A stretch of DNA of 64,000 nucleotides from Geochorda sp036562495 (GTDB lineage Bacteria > Bacillota > Limnochordia > Limnochordales > Geochordaceae), in contig DATCKA010000144.1 of the NCBI GenBank assembly GCA_036562495.1, positions 18,010 through 82,009 on the forward strand. The letters are read 5' to 3'. Below are positions 1-8,885 of this stretch, piece after piece (the first letter of the stretch is position 1; each line of letters opens with the position of its first letter). The notes beneath the pieces are model-generated. The model was not told where the DNA came from. It saw only the letters and a list, made by a program, of their open reading frames with translations, and did no database searches. The position numbers were made by a program, and so were the translations under genes.

Positions 1-854
1 ACCGTCAGGGTGAAAAGCTCGGAGCGCTGCAGCGCGATGAGCGGCCACAGAAACGAGTTCCACGTGGACATGAAGGTGAGGATGCCCAGCGTCGCGAGCC
101 CCGGCTTGGCCAGGGGCACCATGATGCGGCTGTAGATGACCAGCTCCGACGCGCCGTCGATGGTGGCCGCCTCCACCAGCTCGGTGGGGATGGTCCGCAT
201 GAACTGGCGCAGCAGGAAGACGCCGAAGACCATGCTCAGGTCGGGCAGGATGACCGCCCACAGGGTGTTCATCAGGCCGGCGTCGCGCACGATCATGAAC
301 ATGGGCACCAGCGTCACCTGGCCCGGGATCATGAGCGTGCTGATCATGATCCAGAAGAGCAGCTCACGCCCCGGGAAGCGCCGCTTGGCGAAGGCGTAGG
401 CCGCCATCGAGTCCAGCAGGAGCACCCCCAGCGTGGCGACACCGGAGACGATGGTGGAGTTGAGGAACCACCGCCAGATGGGGGTCGACTGAAAGAGGAA
501 GACGTAGCTCTCCGTCGCCTTCGCCCAGAGCTCCGCCGCCTCGGTCCATCGCCCCGACAGCAGTAGGGCAGGGAGCTCCTTGCCCACCGTGGGCACGAAC
601 GCTGGGGGCACCTGCCAGACCTCCTCCGGCAGCATGAAGGAGGTCGTCACCATCCAGTACAGCGGCACCAGTGAGACGATGGCCCAGCCCACCAGCACCA
701 CCCAGCCGATCCCTCTCCCGACGCCGAGTCCGACGCGGCCCAGCGCAAGTTGCCAGGAGGCACCCGCTGCCGGCGTGCCGGGACGTGGACCGGCGGCCCG
801 GGTGGCGGTCGTCGAGGTCGTCGAGTCGTTAGCAGACGGGCGAACGCTTGCCAT
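1..854 (-). CDS. Carbohydrate ABC transporter permease, MalG/UgpE type (3' end outside window)
   Basis: Inner-membrane permease of a CUT1-type sugar importer. The frame stays open from the start codon to the window edge, so about 284 residues are visible and the C-terminus is missing. After a Ser/Thr/Ala-rich N-terminus there is a first membrane segment, a TTSF-like stretch typical of MalG-type subunits, and a cytoplasmic EAA loop (VEAATIDGAS), which docks on the ATPase in this family. I chose the ATG at 854 because GAGGG sits 6 bases upstream; an in-frame ATG at 860 is possible. It follows the MalF-type permease with almost no gap, so the two are cotranscribed. No ATPase gene is present, which suggests a shared MsmX-like ATPase encoded elsewhere. 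Substrate not readable. Confidence 0.9.
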   Translation of the reverse strand, partial: MASVRPSANDSTTSTTATRAAGPRPGTPAAGASWQLALGRVGLGVGRGIGWVVLVGWAIVSLVPLYWMVTTSFMLPEEVWQVPPAFVPTVGKELPALLLSGRWTEAAELWAKATESYVFLFQSTPIWRWFLNSTIVSGVATLGVLLLDSMAAYAFAKRRFPGRELLFWIMISTLMIPGQVTLVPMFMIVRDAGLMNTLWAVILPDLSMVFGVFLLRQFMRTIPTELVEAATIDGASELVIYSRIMVPLAKPGLATLGILTFMSTWNSFLWPLIALQRSELFTLT

Positions 855-863
855 GGCCATCCC

Positions 864-1793
864 TCAGCTGTACTCGATGTCCGACGAGAGCCAGCGAAAC
901 TGGAAGATCGCGAAGACCATGATGATGGCGAACAGCACCACCGACAGCGCGGCGGCGAGCCCGAAGTTGAAGTCGAGGAACGCCGTGTTGAATATCATGT
1001 GCACCAGCGTCGTGGTCGAGTAGCCCGGGCCCCCCTGCGTCATGATCAAGACGGGCGTGAAGACCTGGAAGGAGCCGATGGTGGCCAGCACGACCAGATA
1101 GAGGGTGGTCGGCTTGAGCAGCGGCAGTGTGATGTGGCGCCAGCGTGCGTAGGGGCTGGCTCCGTCCAGGATGGCGGCTTCGTAGAGGGTCTGCGGGATG
1201 GAGCCCATGGCGGCCAGGTAGAGCAAGACCCCCGTGCCGGGCGGGGTCAGGACCTGCATCAGGATGATGGACCACATGGCGAAGGCCGAGCTGCCCAGCC
1301 AGTTGACCCGCTCCAGGCCGACCAGCTGCAGTATGTGATTGAACAGGCCGTAGGAGTAGTTGAATATCCACCGCCAGACCATGGCGATGACCACCGAGGC
1401 GGCCACGGTCGGCAGGTAGTAGGCGGCCCGGAAGAAGGTCTGCGCGCCGCTTCGCAACGGGAAGATGAGGCTCGCCAGCACCAGGGCGATGAGCACGTTG
1501 GCCGGCACCGTGACGGCCGCGTACTGCACCGTGTTTCGCAATGCGATCCAGAAGAGGTCGCTGGTGAAGACCTGGACGAAGTTGTCCAGGCCGACCCAGA
1601 CCGTGTCGAAGATGCGGAACTCCTGCAGGGAGATCAAGAACGCCCACAGCACCGGCAGAGCGACGAAGAGGATGAAAAGGGCGTACTTGGGCGCGATGAA
1701 CAGGTAGGCGGTGCGCTGCCGCCAGATCTCCTGCCAGAGGGTGCGTCGGCGGGTCGAGCCGGGTCTCGGTACGACCCCGGTGCCGGCGGACAT
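864..1793 (-). CDS. Carbohydrate ABC transporter permease, MalF/UgpA type
   Basis: Inner-membrane permease partner of the MalG-type subunit just downstream. The 309-residue protein has a cytoplasmic N-terminal tail, about six membrane segments and the EAA loop (YEAAILDGAS, around residue 210), followed by a typical HITLPLLKPT stretch. The length is normal for the family. The start has a strong GAGGAGGAGGAG ribosome site just upstream. It lies 109 bp after the binding-protein gene, with a hairpin in the gap, and 3 bp before the next permease. The substrate is probably an oligosaccharide, judged only from the family. Confidence 0.93.
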   Translation of the reverse strand: MSAGTGVVPRPGSTRRRTLWQEIWRQRTAYLFIAPKYALFILFVALPVLWAFLISLQEFRIFDTVWVGLDNFVQVFTSDLFWIALRNTVQYAAVTVPANVLIALVLASLIFPLRSGAQTFFRAAYYLPTVAASVVIAMVWRWIFNYSYGLFNHILQLVGLERVNWLGSSAFAMWSIILMQVLTPPGTGVLLYLAAMGSIPQTLYEAAILDGASPYARWRHITLPLLKPTTLYLVVLATIGSFQVFTPVLIMTQGGPGYSTTTLVHMIFNTAFLDFNFGLAAALSVVLFAIIMVFAIFQFRWLSSDIEYS

Positions 1794-1826
1794 GGACTCC
1801 TCCTCCTCGTGACCTTCGCAACGGAA

Positions 1827-1872
1827 GGGGAGGGCCGGGCCGGCGAGCGACCCGGGACGCCTCCCCCTCCCC
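1827..1872 (-). terminator. Hairpin between binding-protein and permease genes (attenuator-like)
   Basis: In the 109-bp gap after the sugar-binding protein, GGGGAGGG at 1827-1834 can pair with CCCTCCCC at 1865-1872, and a nested CCGGG/CCCGG pair lies inside. No T-run follows, so full termination is doubtful. Such hairpins often stabilise the binding-protein mRNA and lower permease expression; that role is inferred from position. Confidence 0.45.
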
Positions 1873-1902
1873 GCTCAGGGCAAGGCCCGCCCTACCCTGA
1901 CC

Positions 1903-3213
1903 TCAGCGAAGGAAGGACTGGACCTCTCGGCCGGCGTCCCGCAGGGCCTGCTCGGCCGACTTCTCCCCCGCGAAGGCCAGCTGTAGCTGGGCCTGGATGC
2001 GCTCGTCTATCTGCCGCCAGTTGGGATGCATGGGCACCATCTCGGCGAAGGGCAGCATGGCCGCGGCCTGCTGCATGTGCTCGTTGTCTCCGTACGGGTC
2101 GAGCGCCATCACCGACTGGCGGGCCGGGAAGGTGCCGTAGAAGCGGGCGAAGGTGTATTGCTCCTGCGGCGTCGACAGGTGCTTGGCCAGCTCGACGACG
2201 ACGGCCAGCTTCTCCTTGTTGGGCTGGCGGAAGACGACCCAGCCGCCCGTGCCGCCGATGGTGACGGGCTTGCCCGACTCGCCGATGGGGTACTCGGCCA
2301 CCATGAAGTCCATCTTGTACTGCTGGTTGGTGCGCAGGGTCGCGATGGCCCAGGAGGCCCAGGGCTCCATGGCGATGCGGCGCTGCTCCGGATTGGCGAA
2401 GGCCTGGAACGTGCCGCCCACGTCCGCGGAGCCCATCTCCATGGGCGCCACCCGCTCCTTGAACTTGAGGTCCAGCATCTTCTGCAGGGCCGATACGGCC
2501 TGCGGCGAGTCGAAGGTGTAGCGGCGAAGGTCCGGCGACAGGGGCCGGGCGCCGTCCATGTACAGCATCGGCCAGGCCTCGTAGTAGCCCTTGAGGATGT
2601 AGGTGGAGAAGCCCCAGACGTCGGGGCGCCCGTCGCCGTCGCGATCGTAGGTCAGCTTGCGGGCGGTCTCGACGAACTGATCCCAAGTCCACCGGCCGTT
2701 GGCGGGAGGCTCCACGCCCCGGTTGCGGAAGTGGTCGAGCGCCAGCAGCATGGAGTGGACGGCCATGGAGGTGGGGATGCCGTAGAGCTTGCCATTATAG
2801 GTGTACGCCGCCCGGGCGCCGGGATAGAAGTCGGCCAGCTCCTCCGGCGTGAAGAACTCGTCGAGAGGCTCGACGACGCCCTGCTGCAGGTACTGGATGC
2901 TGATGAAGCCACCCGAGATGTCGATGGGGGCCAGGTCCGGCCAGGCCCGGCCGGCGATGGCGATGGCCAGCTTCTGGGCTAGCTCGGCCCACGGCGTCTC
3001 CACCAGCGTGATCCGCACGCCCGGGTGGCTCTCCTCGAACTCCCGGATCTTGGCCTTGATCCAATGGAATTGATCTCCGGACTCATCGCGCCAGCGCGGG
3101 GCATCCCACAAGACGATCTCGCCGGTCCACGCCGCGGCTACCGGCATGCCCATCGCGGCTACCAGCAGTCCGGCAACCAGGAGCCCGAAGAGCCGGCGTC
3201 GCATCGACGGCAT
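1903..3213 (-). CDS. Extracellular sugar-binding protein of CUT1 ABC importer
   Basis: Captures a sugar outside the membrane and hands it to the two permeases downstream. The 436-residue protein begins with an Arg-rich n-region and a hydrophobic stretch ending in AAA, a standard Sec signal. The mature part has the family 1 solute-binding features: an ITLVETPWAEL segment early, then a region on purpose-built specificity (YGIPTSMAVHSMLL) and a tryptophan-rich DQF stretch. The start ATG at 3213 is preceded by GGAGAGG at good spacing. It is the first gene of the importer operon. No lipobox cysteine is visible, so it may be released or held by another anchor. Confidence 0.92.
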   Translation of the reverse strand: MPSMRRRLFGLLVAGLLVAAMGMPVAAAWTGEIVLWDAPRWRDESGDQFHWIKAKIREFEESHPGVRITLVETPWAELAQKLAIAIAGRAWPDLAPIDISGGFISIQYLQQGVVEPLDEFFTPEELADFYPGARAAYTYNGKLYGIPTSMAVHSMLLALDHFRNRGVEPPANGRWTWDQFVETARKLTYDRDGDGRPDVWGFSTYILKGYYEAWPMLYMDGARPLSPDLRRYTFDSPQAVSALQKMLDLKFKERVAPMEMGSADVGGTFQAFANPEQRRIAMEPWASWAIATLRTNQQYKMDFMVAEYPIGESGKPVTIGGTGGWVVFRQPNKEKLAVVVELAKHLSTPQEQYTFARFYGTFPARQSVMALDPYGDNEHMQQAAAMLPFAEMVPMHPNWRQIDERIQAQLQLAFAGEKSAEQALRDAGREVQSFLR

Positions 3214-3269
3214 CCGTACCTCTCCTCCCTCTAGGGCACAGGTCTAGACCGCGGTGCGTGCATACGCCG

Positions 3270-4574
3270 CTAGCGGGCGCTCCTCCTGCCTGTCACGGCT
3301 CCGGCGCGCCTCGCCAGGGCACGGTAGGCCGCGAAGCAAGCGCCGGCTGTGGCCGAGACGACGGCGGCTGCTCCCAGCACCACCGGGGGCGAGAGCCGGT
3401 CGTAGAGCGCGCCGCCGGCCAGGGGCCCCAGCATGCGTCCTGCCGAGATGGCCCCGCCTACCACCCCCTGGAAGAGACCCTGCCTGGCGGGTGGCGCCAG
3501 CGCCGCGGCCGCCGCGGGAAAAGCAGGGAAGGCCAGCACCTCGCCGAGGGTGAGGACGACCATGCCGAGCACGAAGCCGGGATAGAGGGGCCACCGCCAG
3601 ACCAGTACGAAGGAGGCCGCGAATAGCACGGTCCCCACCAGCATCTGGGCCGTCACCGAGCTCAAGCCTCGCCGCGTCACCCACCCCACCAGCGGCTGCG
3701 AGCCCACGATGAGCGCCCCGTTGAGGGTCCACAGGACGCTGTAGGAGGCGAGAGGGTACCCCAGCTCCTGCATGTAGACCGAGATGACTGCCTGCCACTG
3801 GCCGTAGGCCATCCATACCAGCCCCACGCCCACCACCAGCGCTCCCATCGCCGCCAGAGACCAGCGACCCGAGGCGCCGGCGCGCGTCCCGAGGGAGAGA
3901 GCGCAGACCTCGGCGGGCTCGGGCGACCCGGGCCGAGGCGCCGGGCGGGAGGCTTCCGGCTCCGGGACGTGACCGGGCACCCGCCGCCAGACCATGGCGG
4001 CGTAGGCCAGGGATGTGGCCGCATTGGCCAGGAAGGCGGCCGAGAACGAGTACCCGGCCACCAGTCCTCCGACGGCGGTGCCGAGGGCCACGCCGGCGTT
4101 TCGCGCCACGTACAGGAAGTTGAAGCCCCTGCGCCCTCCCTCGGGCCAGGCCCGGGAGACCAGGGCGTTGGTGGCGGGATCGACGAGACCGTAGGACCAG
4201 CCGTCCAGCATCATCGCGGCCACGTAGACGGGCCAGAGCGGCACCAGCGCGATGGTGGTCTGGGCCACCGCCCGCAGGAGGAGGCCCGCCAGCAGCACCC
4301 GCCTCCCACCCCAGCGGTCGAAGGCGGCTCCTCCCGCGAGCTGCCCCACCAGAGAGGAGGCCGAGGACAGCATCAGGACCAGCCCTGCCGTGGCCAGGGA
4401 GCGACCCAGGACGAAGTGGATGTAGATGGTGGTGACCGGCCAGACGAAGGAGGCCCCGAAGGTGAAGACCAGCCCGCCGAGGGCCAGTACCGGGACCACG
4501 GCAGGCATCTCGTCGAGGCGGCCGATGCCCAGGGCGGAGGTCACACGGTTGAGGCGTACCGCTCGCGTAGACAC
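3270..4574 (-). CDS. MFS transporter
   Basis: Major facilitator superfamily protein of 434 residues with about twelve membrane segments. A central loop after segment 6, rich in Pro, Glu and Arg, separates the two halves. The first half contains the DRWGGRR motif between segments 2 and 3, typical of the superfamily; the second half carries a weaker GWVTRRG equivalent. The closest general resemblance is to drug or metabolite exporters. It starts with GTG at 4574 with only a weak ribosome site, so a slightly later start is possible. It is divergent from the small export protein gene at 4706. The substrate cannot be told. Confidence 0.85.
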   Translation of the reverse strand: MSTRAVRLNRVTSALGIGRLDEMPAVVPVLALGGLVFTFGASFVWPVTTIYIHFVLGRSLATAGLVLMLSSASSLVGQLAGGAAFDRWGGRRVLLAGLLLRAVAQTTIALVPLWPVYVAAMMLDGWSYGLVDPATNALVSRAWPEGGRRGFNFLYVARNAGVALGTAVGGLVAGYSFSAAFLANAATSLAYAAMVWRRVPGHVPEPEASRPAPRPGSPEPAEVCALSLGTRAGASGRWSLAAMGALVVGVGLVWMAYGQWQAVISVYMQELGYPLASYSVLWTLNGALIVGSQPLVGWVTRRGLSSVTAQMLVGTVLFAASFVLVWRWPLYPGFVLGMVVLTLGEVLAFPAFPAAAAALAPPARQGLFQGVVGGAISAGRMLGPLAGGALYDRLSPPVVLGAAAVVSATAGACFAAYRALARRAGAVTGRRSAR

Positions 4575-4705
4575 CCGGCTGATGTTCGCAGTCGACCGGG
4601 TCCACCCCTGCAGGCTCGCTGAAGGGAGGCGGCGGGGCCGTAATGTATAGGGGCAGGGTGGCCCGCAGCGGTGCCCTCACGGCCACGACGGACGGAAGGG
4701 AATCG

Positions 4706-5176
4706 ATGGCGTTGCGCGAGTGGCTGCTGTCGCCATGGGTCTCCGTCGCCTTGCTCACACTGGTGCCCTGGATCGAGCTGAGGGGCAGCATTCCGTTGGG
4801 ACTGGCATGGGAGCTGCCCTGGCCCGGGGTCTTCCTTCTGGCGACAGCTTCCAACGCGCTCCTCTTCTGGCCGGTCTGGCTGGTGCTCCACTTCGGGTAT
4901 GAGCGACTCCTGCGCCGCACCGTCGTCGGCCGGCTCGTGGAACGGGTGCGCGAGCGCGGACACGATCTGGTGGAGCGCTACGGCGCCGTGGGGCTCGCGC
5001 TGTTCGTGGCGGTGCCGCTGCCGGGGACGGGCGCATACGCAGGGACGGCCCTGGCCTTCCTGATGGGCATCCCACCAGTCCGGGCCTTCGTCGCGATCAG
5101 CGCCGGAGTACTGTCCGCCGGGATCGTCGTGATGCTGATCAGCACCGGGGTTCTGGCAGGGTTGCGCTTGTTGTGA
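4706..5176 (+). CDS. Small multidrug-export family membrane protein (COG2426-like)
   Basis: A protein of about 156 residues with four or so membrane segments. It carries the features of the small multi-drug export family: an early WIELRGSIPLG stretch, a central charged helix, and a PLPGTGAY motif in the second half. The family is related to DedA/SNARE-associated proteins; its transport role is poorly proven. The frame opens at 4643, but the ATG at 4706 has GGAAGGGA just upstream and gives a normal N-terminus, so I take that start. It is a single-gene unit between the divergent MFS gene and the rnf operon. Confidence 0.8.
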   Translation: MALREWLLSPWVSVALLTLVPWIELRGSIPLGLAWELPWPGVFLLATASNALLFWPVWLVLHFGYERLLRRTVVGRLVERVRERGHDLVERYGAVGLALFVAVPLPGTGAYAGTALAFLMGIPPVRAFVAISAGVLSAGIVVMLISTGVLAGLRLL

Positions 5177-5329
5177 CGGGCGGCCACGGGCGTCAGGACA
5201 TCTTTACCTTGATCGCCCCAACGGCGGGCGCGAGACTGGGACCGAGCGGGGCTAGGCGCCCGGGCTCTCTTTTTCGTTGCGATTGATAGTGAAGGTGAGC
5301 ACTAGCACGTCATCCCGTGGGAGGGTGGC

Positions 5330-6685
5330 ATGGTGCGCATGAAAGGTGGTGCCCCGGCCCTGGCCGTCGCGGCGGCCGAGACGCTGCAGGCTCCGTCCTC
5401 GCGTCTCGTCATCACCGGCCGGCAAGGCCCCTCGGCATCTGGGCCGGTGCGGGTCAAGCGCGGCGACCGGGTCCACGCCGGTCAGGTCCTCTTCGGGCCG
5501 GAGCCAGGGGAAGATGGCGCGGGGTTGGTCCCGGTCCACAGCCCTGTCTCCGGTAAGGTCGTCGACGTCCAACCGGCGCCGGGGCCCGACGGCGAGATGG
5601 TCCCGGCGGTGACGGTGGAGGTCGACGAGCTCGGCGAGCGGGTCGAGCCGCTGGCCCGTCCATGGGAGCCGACGCAGCCTGGGCAGTGGCCGGCCGCGGA
5701 GTTGCGGCGTTTCCTGCGGACGGCGGGAGTCGACGGTGCTGCGTGCCCGGGCCAGGGGCCCCTCTACGAGCGGCTCGAGCAAGGGCTCGACGGCGGAGTC
5801 CTGGTGGTCAACGCGGTCGGCTGCGAGCCGGGGCTGCCCAGCGAGATGTTGGTGGCGGGTGCCTACCCCCAGGCCGCGTTGCTGGGGGCCGCCGCCCTGG
5901 GTCGGGCAGCGGGCGCCAGCCGTGTGCTGGTGGCGGTGCACCGGGGAGGGCCTGCTGACGAGGCGCTCACCCGGGCGCTGGCCGAGCAGGCCGAGCTCCG
6001 GACGGGATCGATGCCGGTCGAGATCGTGCGCCTGGCTGACGTCGACTGGTTTTGGGTGCCCGTCTTGCTGGCGCGTGAGGCGCTGGCCGCCGCCGGCATC
6101 CGCAGGCGAGGGGGCCGGTCCGGCGAGCCGTCTCCTCCGATGATGGTCGAGTCGGCTGCCACGGCTGTGGCGGCCGGGGAGGCACTGCTGGAGGGGTGGC
6201 CCGTCACCGAGCGGCTCGTGACCGTCTCGGAGCAGGGGCGCCTGCGCGCGGTGCGGGTGCCCATCGGCACACCGGTGGCCTCGCTGCTGCAGGGGCACGG
6301 TGAGCAGGAGACGAGCGAGACCCCCGTGCTGGTCCTCGTAGGCGGGCCGTTGCAGGGGGCGTGCGTGCCGGACCTGCAGGTACCGGTGACCAAGTCGGTC
6401 TCGGCTATCACCGCCATGCCGCCTGCCATGCACTTCCGACCCGAGGCGGCCTGCATCCGGTGTGGTCGCTGCGTCGAGGCATGCCCGGTAGGCCTGCTCC
6501 CTCTTTACATCGCGCGTGCCGCGGCCGCGGGGCAGATGGCCGAGGCACGGGCCCTGGGAGCGCGGGAGTGCCTGGAGTGCGGCGCCTGCACGGTGCTGTG
6601 TCCCTCCTATCGGCCGCTGCTTCAATGGATCCGCCTGGCCAAGTACGGGCGTGCCCGACGGCCGGGCAACGGGGGTGACCTCTGA
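5330..6685 (+). CDS. rnfC: Rnf electron transport complex subunit C
   Basis: Membrane-associated NADH- and FMN-binding subunit of the Rnf complex, which couples ferredoxin:NAD+ electron transfer to ion pumping. The 451-residue protein shows an N-terminal biotinyl/barrel-like region (residues 1-90), the NADH-binding region with VVNAVGCEPG near residue 160, and two 4Fe-4S motifs at C375/C378/C381/C385 and C414/C417/C420/C424. The N-terminal MKGGAPAL replaces the GGIHP motif usual in RnfC. GGGAGG stands 5 bases before the ATG. It is the first gene of the operon; the rnfDG start overlaps its stop by one base. Confidence 0.95.
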   Translation: MVRMKGGAPALAVAAAETLQAPSSRLVITGRQGPSASGPVRVKRGDRVHAGQVLFGPEPGEDGAGLVPVHSPVSGKVVDVQPAPGPDGEMVPAVTVEVDELGERVEPLARPWEPTQPGQWPAAELRRFLRTAGVDGAACPGQGPLYERLEQGLDGGVLVVNAVGCEPGLPSEMLVAGAYPQAALLGAAALGRAAGASRVLVAVHRGGPADEALTRALAEQAELRTGSMPVEIVRLADVDWFWVPVLLAREALAAAGIRRRGGRSGEPSPPMMVESAATAVAAGEALLEGWPVTERLVTVSEQGRLRAVRVPIGTPVASLLQGHGEQETSETPVLVLVGGPLQGACVPDLQVPVTKSVSAITAMPPAMHFRPEAACIRCGRCVEACPVGLLPLYIARAAAAGQMAEARALGARECLECGACTVLCPSYRPLLQWIRLAKYGRARRPGNGGDL

Positions 6686-8190
6686 TGGCCAGGGCGACGC
6701 CCCTGCAAGCCTCCTTGCTGATCCAGCCGGCCCCGCACGTGCACGCCCGGGAGGCCTCCCTCGATCGCATGCTGGGGATGAGCCTGATCGCCGTCTCGGT
6801 GCCGACCGTGGCGGCCATCGTGCGATACGGGGCTCCGGCCGTGGGTGTGCTGGCCGCCGCCATCGCGGGTGCGCTCATCGCCGAGGCCCTGTGCTGCCTC
6901 GCCCGGGGTGAGCGGCTCACATCCCGGGCGTGGATGGCGTCGCTGCTGACAGGGATCCTGTTGGGCCTCACCCTGCCCCCCTCCATGCCCCTGTGGATGG
7001 TGGTAGTGGGCGGCGTCGTGGCAGTGGGGCTGGGCAAGCACGTCTTCGGGGGGCTGGGGCAAAACATCTTCAACCCGGCGCTGGTAGGCCACGTCTTCCT
7101 CCTGGCCAGCTTCGCCGCCACCGTCTCTGCCGGCTGGGCCGGGCAGCAGCCCGTGCTGGCCCTGGCCCGCCAGGGCGAGGTCGTACCGGACCACCTCCCG
7201 CTGCTCTGGCAGGGAGGGCCGGGACCGCTAGGGGCCGCGTCGCCCCTGGCCACCTACGTCGCGGCGGTGTTGATGCTGGGCTGGCGGCTGGGACGCTGGA
7301 TGGCGCCGGCCGGCTTCTTCGTCGGCAGCGCGGTGCTGGCGATGGCGCTGGGCTGGGACCCGGTCTTCCACTGGTTGGTCGGGCTCGCGCCCCTGACCGT
7401 CGCCTTCTTCGTGCACGACCCCGTCACCACCCCGGTGGGGGCCGGAGGGCAGCTGCTCTTCGGGGTCGGGGTCGGCCTGCTGACGGTCTTGTTGCGCATC
7501 TACGGCTCCTACGTGGAGGGCGCCGCGTTCGCGGTCCTCGTGATGAACGCGCTCACCCCTCTCATCAACCGGATGTCGGTCGCCTGGAGTCGTCGCCGAC
7601 TCCAAGCGCTGCGGGAGGCGAGGCCTTTGAAGGTGTCGACGCAGGCGCAGTGGGCCCGCGATCTGCGCTCCGTGCTGGTGTTGGTCGTGGTGACCGCCGT
7701 CTCCGGCGCGTTGCTGGCTACGTTCTACCAGGCCATGTCGCCGATCATCGCGTCACGCCAGCAGGCGCGAGCCATCGAGGTAGGGCTCAAGGGGATCCTG
7801 CCTGAGGCGGCCAGCTTCGAGCAGGTGGCTGAGGTGGACGGGACCCCCATCTACGAGGCCCGGGACGCCACAGGTCGCCCGCTGGGCCTGGCGCTGTTCG
7901 TGGATGCTCAGGGCTACGGCGGGCCCATTCGGCTGGCCGTCGGGATCGACATGGAGGCGCAGCGGCTCATCGGCGTGCGGGTGGTAGAGCAGTCCGAGAC
8001 GCCGGGGCTCGGCAGCCGCATCACCGAGGAGGCCTTCCTCGCGCAGTTCGAGGGCAAGTCGATGGACGACCCCTTCATGCCGGGTGAGGACATCCAGGCC
8101 ATATCGGGCGCCACCATCTCCACCATGGGCGTGGCCGACGGCGTCTACGCCGCCATCGAGATGGCTCGCGAGGCCTGGGAAGGGCGGTGA
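6685..8190 (+). CDS. rnfD-rnfG: Fused Rnf complex subunits D and G
   Basis: One uninterrupted 501-residue frame holds both flavoprotein subunits. Residues about 1-300 are RnfD: multiple membrane segments, the GQNIFNPALVG motif (125-135) and HDPVTTP (244-250). Residues about 320-501 are RnfG: one membrane segment (328-350), then the periplasmic FMN-binding domain ending with the SGAT flavinylation motif (474-477), where ApbE attaches FMN to Thr477. In RnfD the FMN-bearing threonine normally lies in an ATPL context; here that place reads GAASPL (183-188), so Ser187 replaces Thr. The two subunits are separate proteins (about 320 and 190 residues) in the Rnf systems I know. The 3' end overlaps rnfE by 4 bp. 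Confidence 0.93.
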   Translation: MARATPLQASLLIQPAPHVHAREASLDRMLGMSLIAVSVPTVAAIVRYGAPAVGVLAAAIAGALIAEALCCLARGERLTSRAWMASLLTGILLGLTLPPSMPLWMVVVGGVVAVGLGKHVFGGLGQNIFNPALVGHVFLLASFAATVSAGWAGQQPVLALARQGEVVPDHLPLLWQGGPGPLGAASPLATYVAAVLMLGWRLGRWMAPAGFFVGSAVLAMALGWDPVFHWLVGLAPLTVAFFVHDPVTTPVGAGGQLLFGVGVGLLTVLLRIYGSYVEGAAFAVLVMNALTPLINRMSVAWSRRRLQALREARPLKVSTQAQWARDLRSVLVLVVVTAVSGALLATFYQAMSPIIASRQQARAIEVGLKGILPEAASFEQVAEVDGTPIYEARDATGRPLGLALFVDAQGYGGPIRLAVGIDMEAQRLIGVRVVEQSETPGLGSRITEEAFLAQFEGKSMDDPFMPGEDIQAISGATISTMGVADGVYAAIEMAREAWEGR

Positions 8191-8885
8191 GCCTCATGAG
8201 CCGCCAATCGGTGCGGGTACTGGCCCAGGACGTCTTCCGCGGCATCTGGCCGGAGAACCCGCCCCTGCGCATGCTCATCGGGATGTGCCCGGTGCTGGCC
8301 ATCACCACCGCAGCCATCAACGGCCTCATCATGGGCATCGCGGTCACGGCGGTGCTGCTGATGACGGGGCTGGTGGTGTCGGCCCTGCGACGGGTGATCC
8401 CTGACGACGTGCGCATGCCGGTCTTCGTGGTCGTCATCGCCACGGCCGTCACGGTGACGGATCTGCTGCTGGCCGGCCTGGTGCCGGCGGTCCACGACGC
8501 ACTGGGGATCTTCGTCCCGCTCATCGTGGTCAACTGCATCATCTTCGCGAGGGCCGAGGCCTTCGCCTCCAAGCACCCGGTCCCCCGCGCCCTCGCCGAC
8601 GGGTTGGGCATGGGCATCGGGGAGATCTGGGGGCTCACCCTCGTCGCCTCCATCCGGGAGGTGCTGGGTAACGGCACGTTCTTCGGCTATCCGGTACTGG
8701 CGGCGGGCCTGGAGCCCATCCGCGTCTTCAGCATGCCGCCTGGGGCCTTCATCACCCTCGGGGTGCTGGTGGCCACCCTCAACTGGGCGACGAAGGCGTA
8801 TCGAGAGGCAGCGGCTCGGCGGGCCGCCGGGCGCGTGACCGGCGTCGTGGCGAGCGGTGCGGTGGCAGGGGGCGGTGGCCGATGA
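8187..8885 (+). CDS. rnfE: Rnf electron transport complex subunit E
   Basis: Integral membrane subunit with about six membrane segments, homologous to RnfA and inserted in opposite topology; together they hold a 2Fe-2S centre within the membrane. The 232-residue protein has the CP-V-A-T (residues about 34-40) and VNCIIFARAEAFA (near 118) motifs of the NqrD/RnfE family. Its Gly/Ala-rich C-terminal tail is longer than usual. The GTG at 8187 overlaps the rnfDG stop by 4 bp (GTGA); an ATG at 8196 is an alternative start. It overlaps rnfA by 4 bp downstream. Confidence 0.95.
   Translation: MSLMSRQSVRVLAQDVFRGIWPENPPLRMLIGMCPVLAITTAAINGLIMGIAVTAVLLMTGLVVSALRRVIPDDVRMPVFVVVIATAVTVTDLLLAGLVPAVHDALGIFVPLIVVNCIIFARAEAFASKHPVPRALADGLGMGIGEIWGLTLVASIREVLGNGTFFGYPVLAAGLEPIRVFSMPPGAFITLGVLVATLNWATKAYREAAARRAAGRVTGVVASGAVAGGGGR

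Noticed and set aside
750..2264. Long plus-strand open frame across the sugar importer genes
   Set aside because: It lies opposite two clear transporter genes and encodes a Gly/Arg/His-rich product typical of antisense frames in high-GC DNA.
3244..4920. Long minus-strand frame over the MFS gene
   Set aside because: The MFS frame (3270-4574) has clear membrane segments and motifs; this one is a shifted-frame shadow of low complexity.
5177..5329. Possible terminator before the rnf operon (GC-rich stretch followed by TTTTT at about 5271)
   Set aside because: The GC-rich bases before the T-run do not form a stem of more than four pairs.
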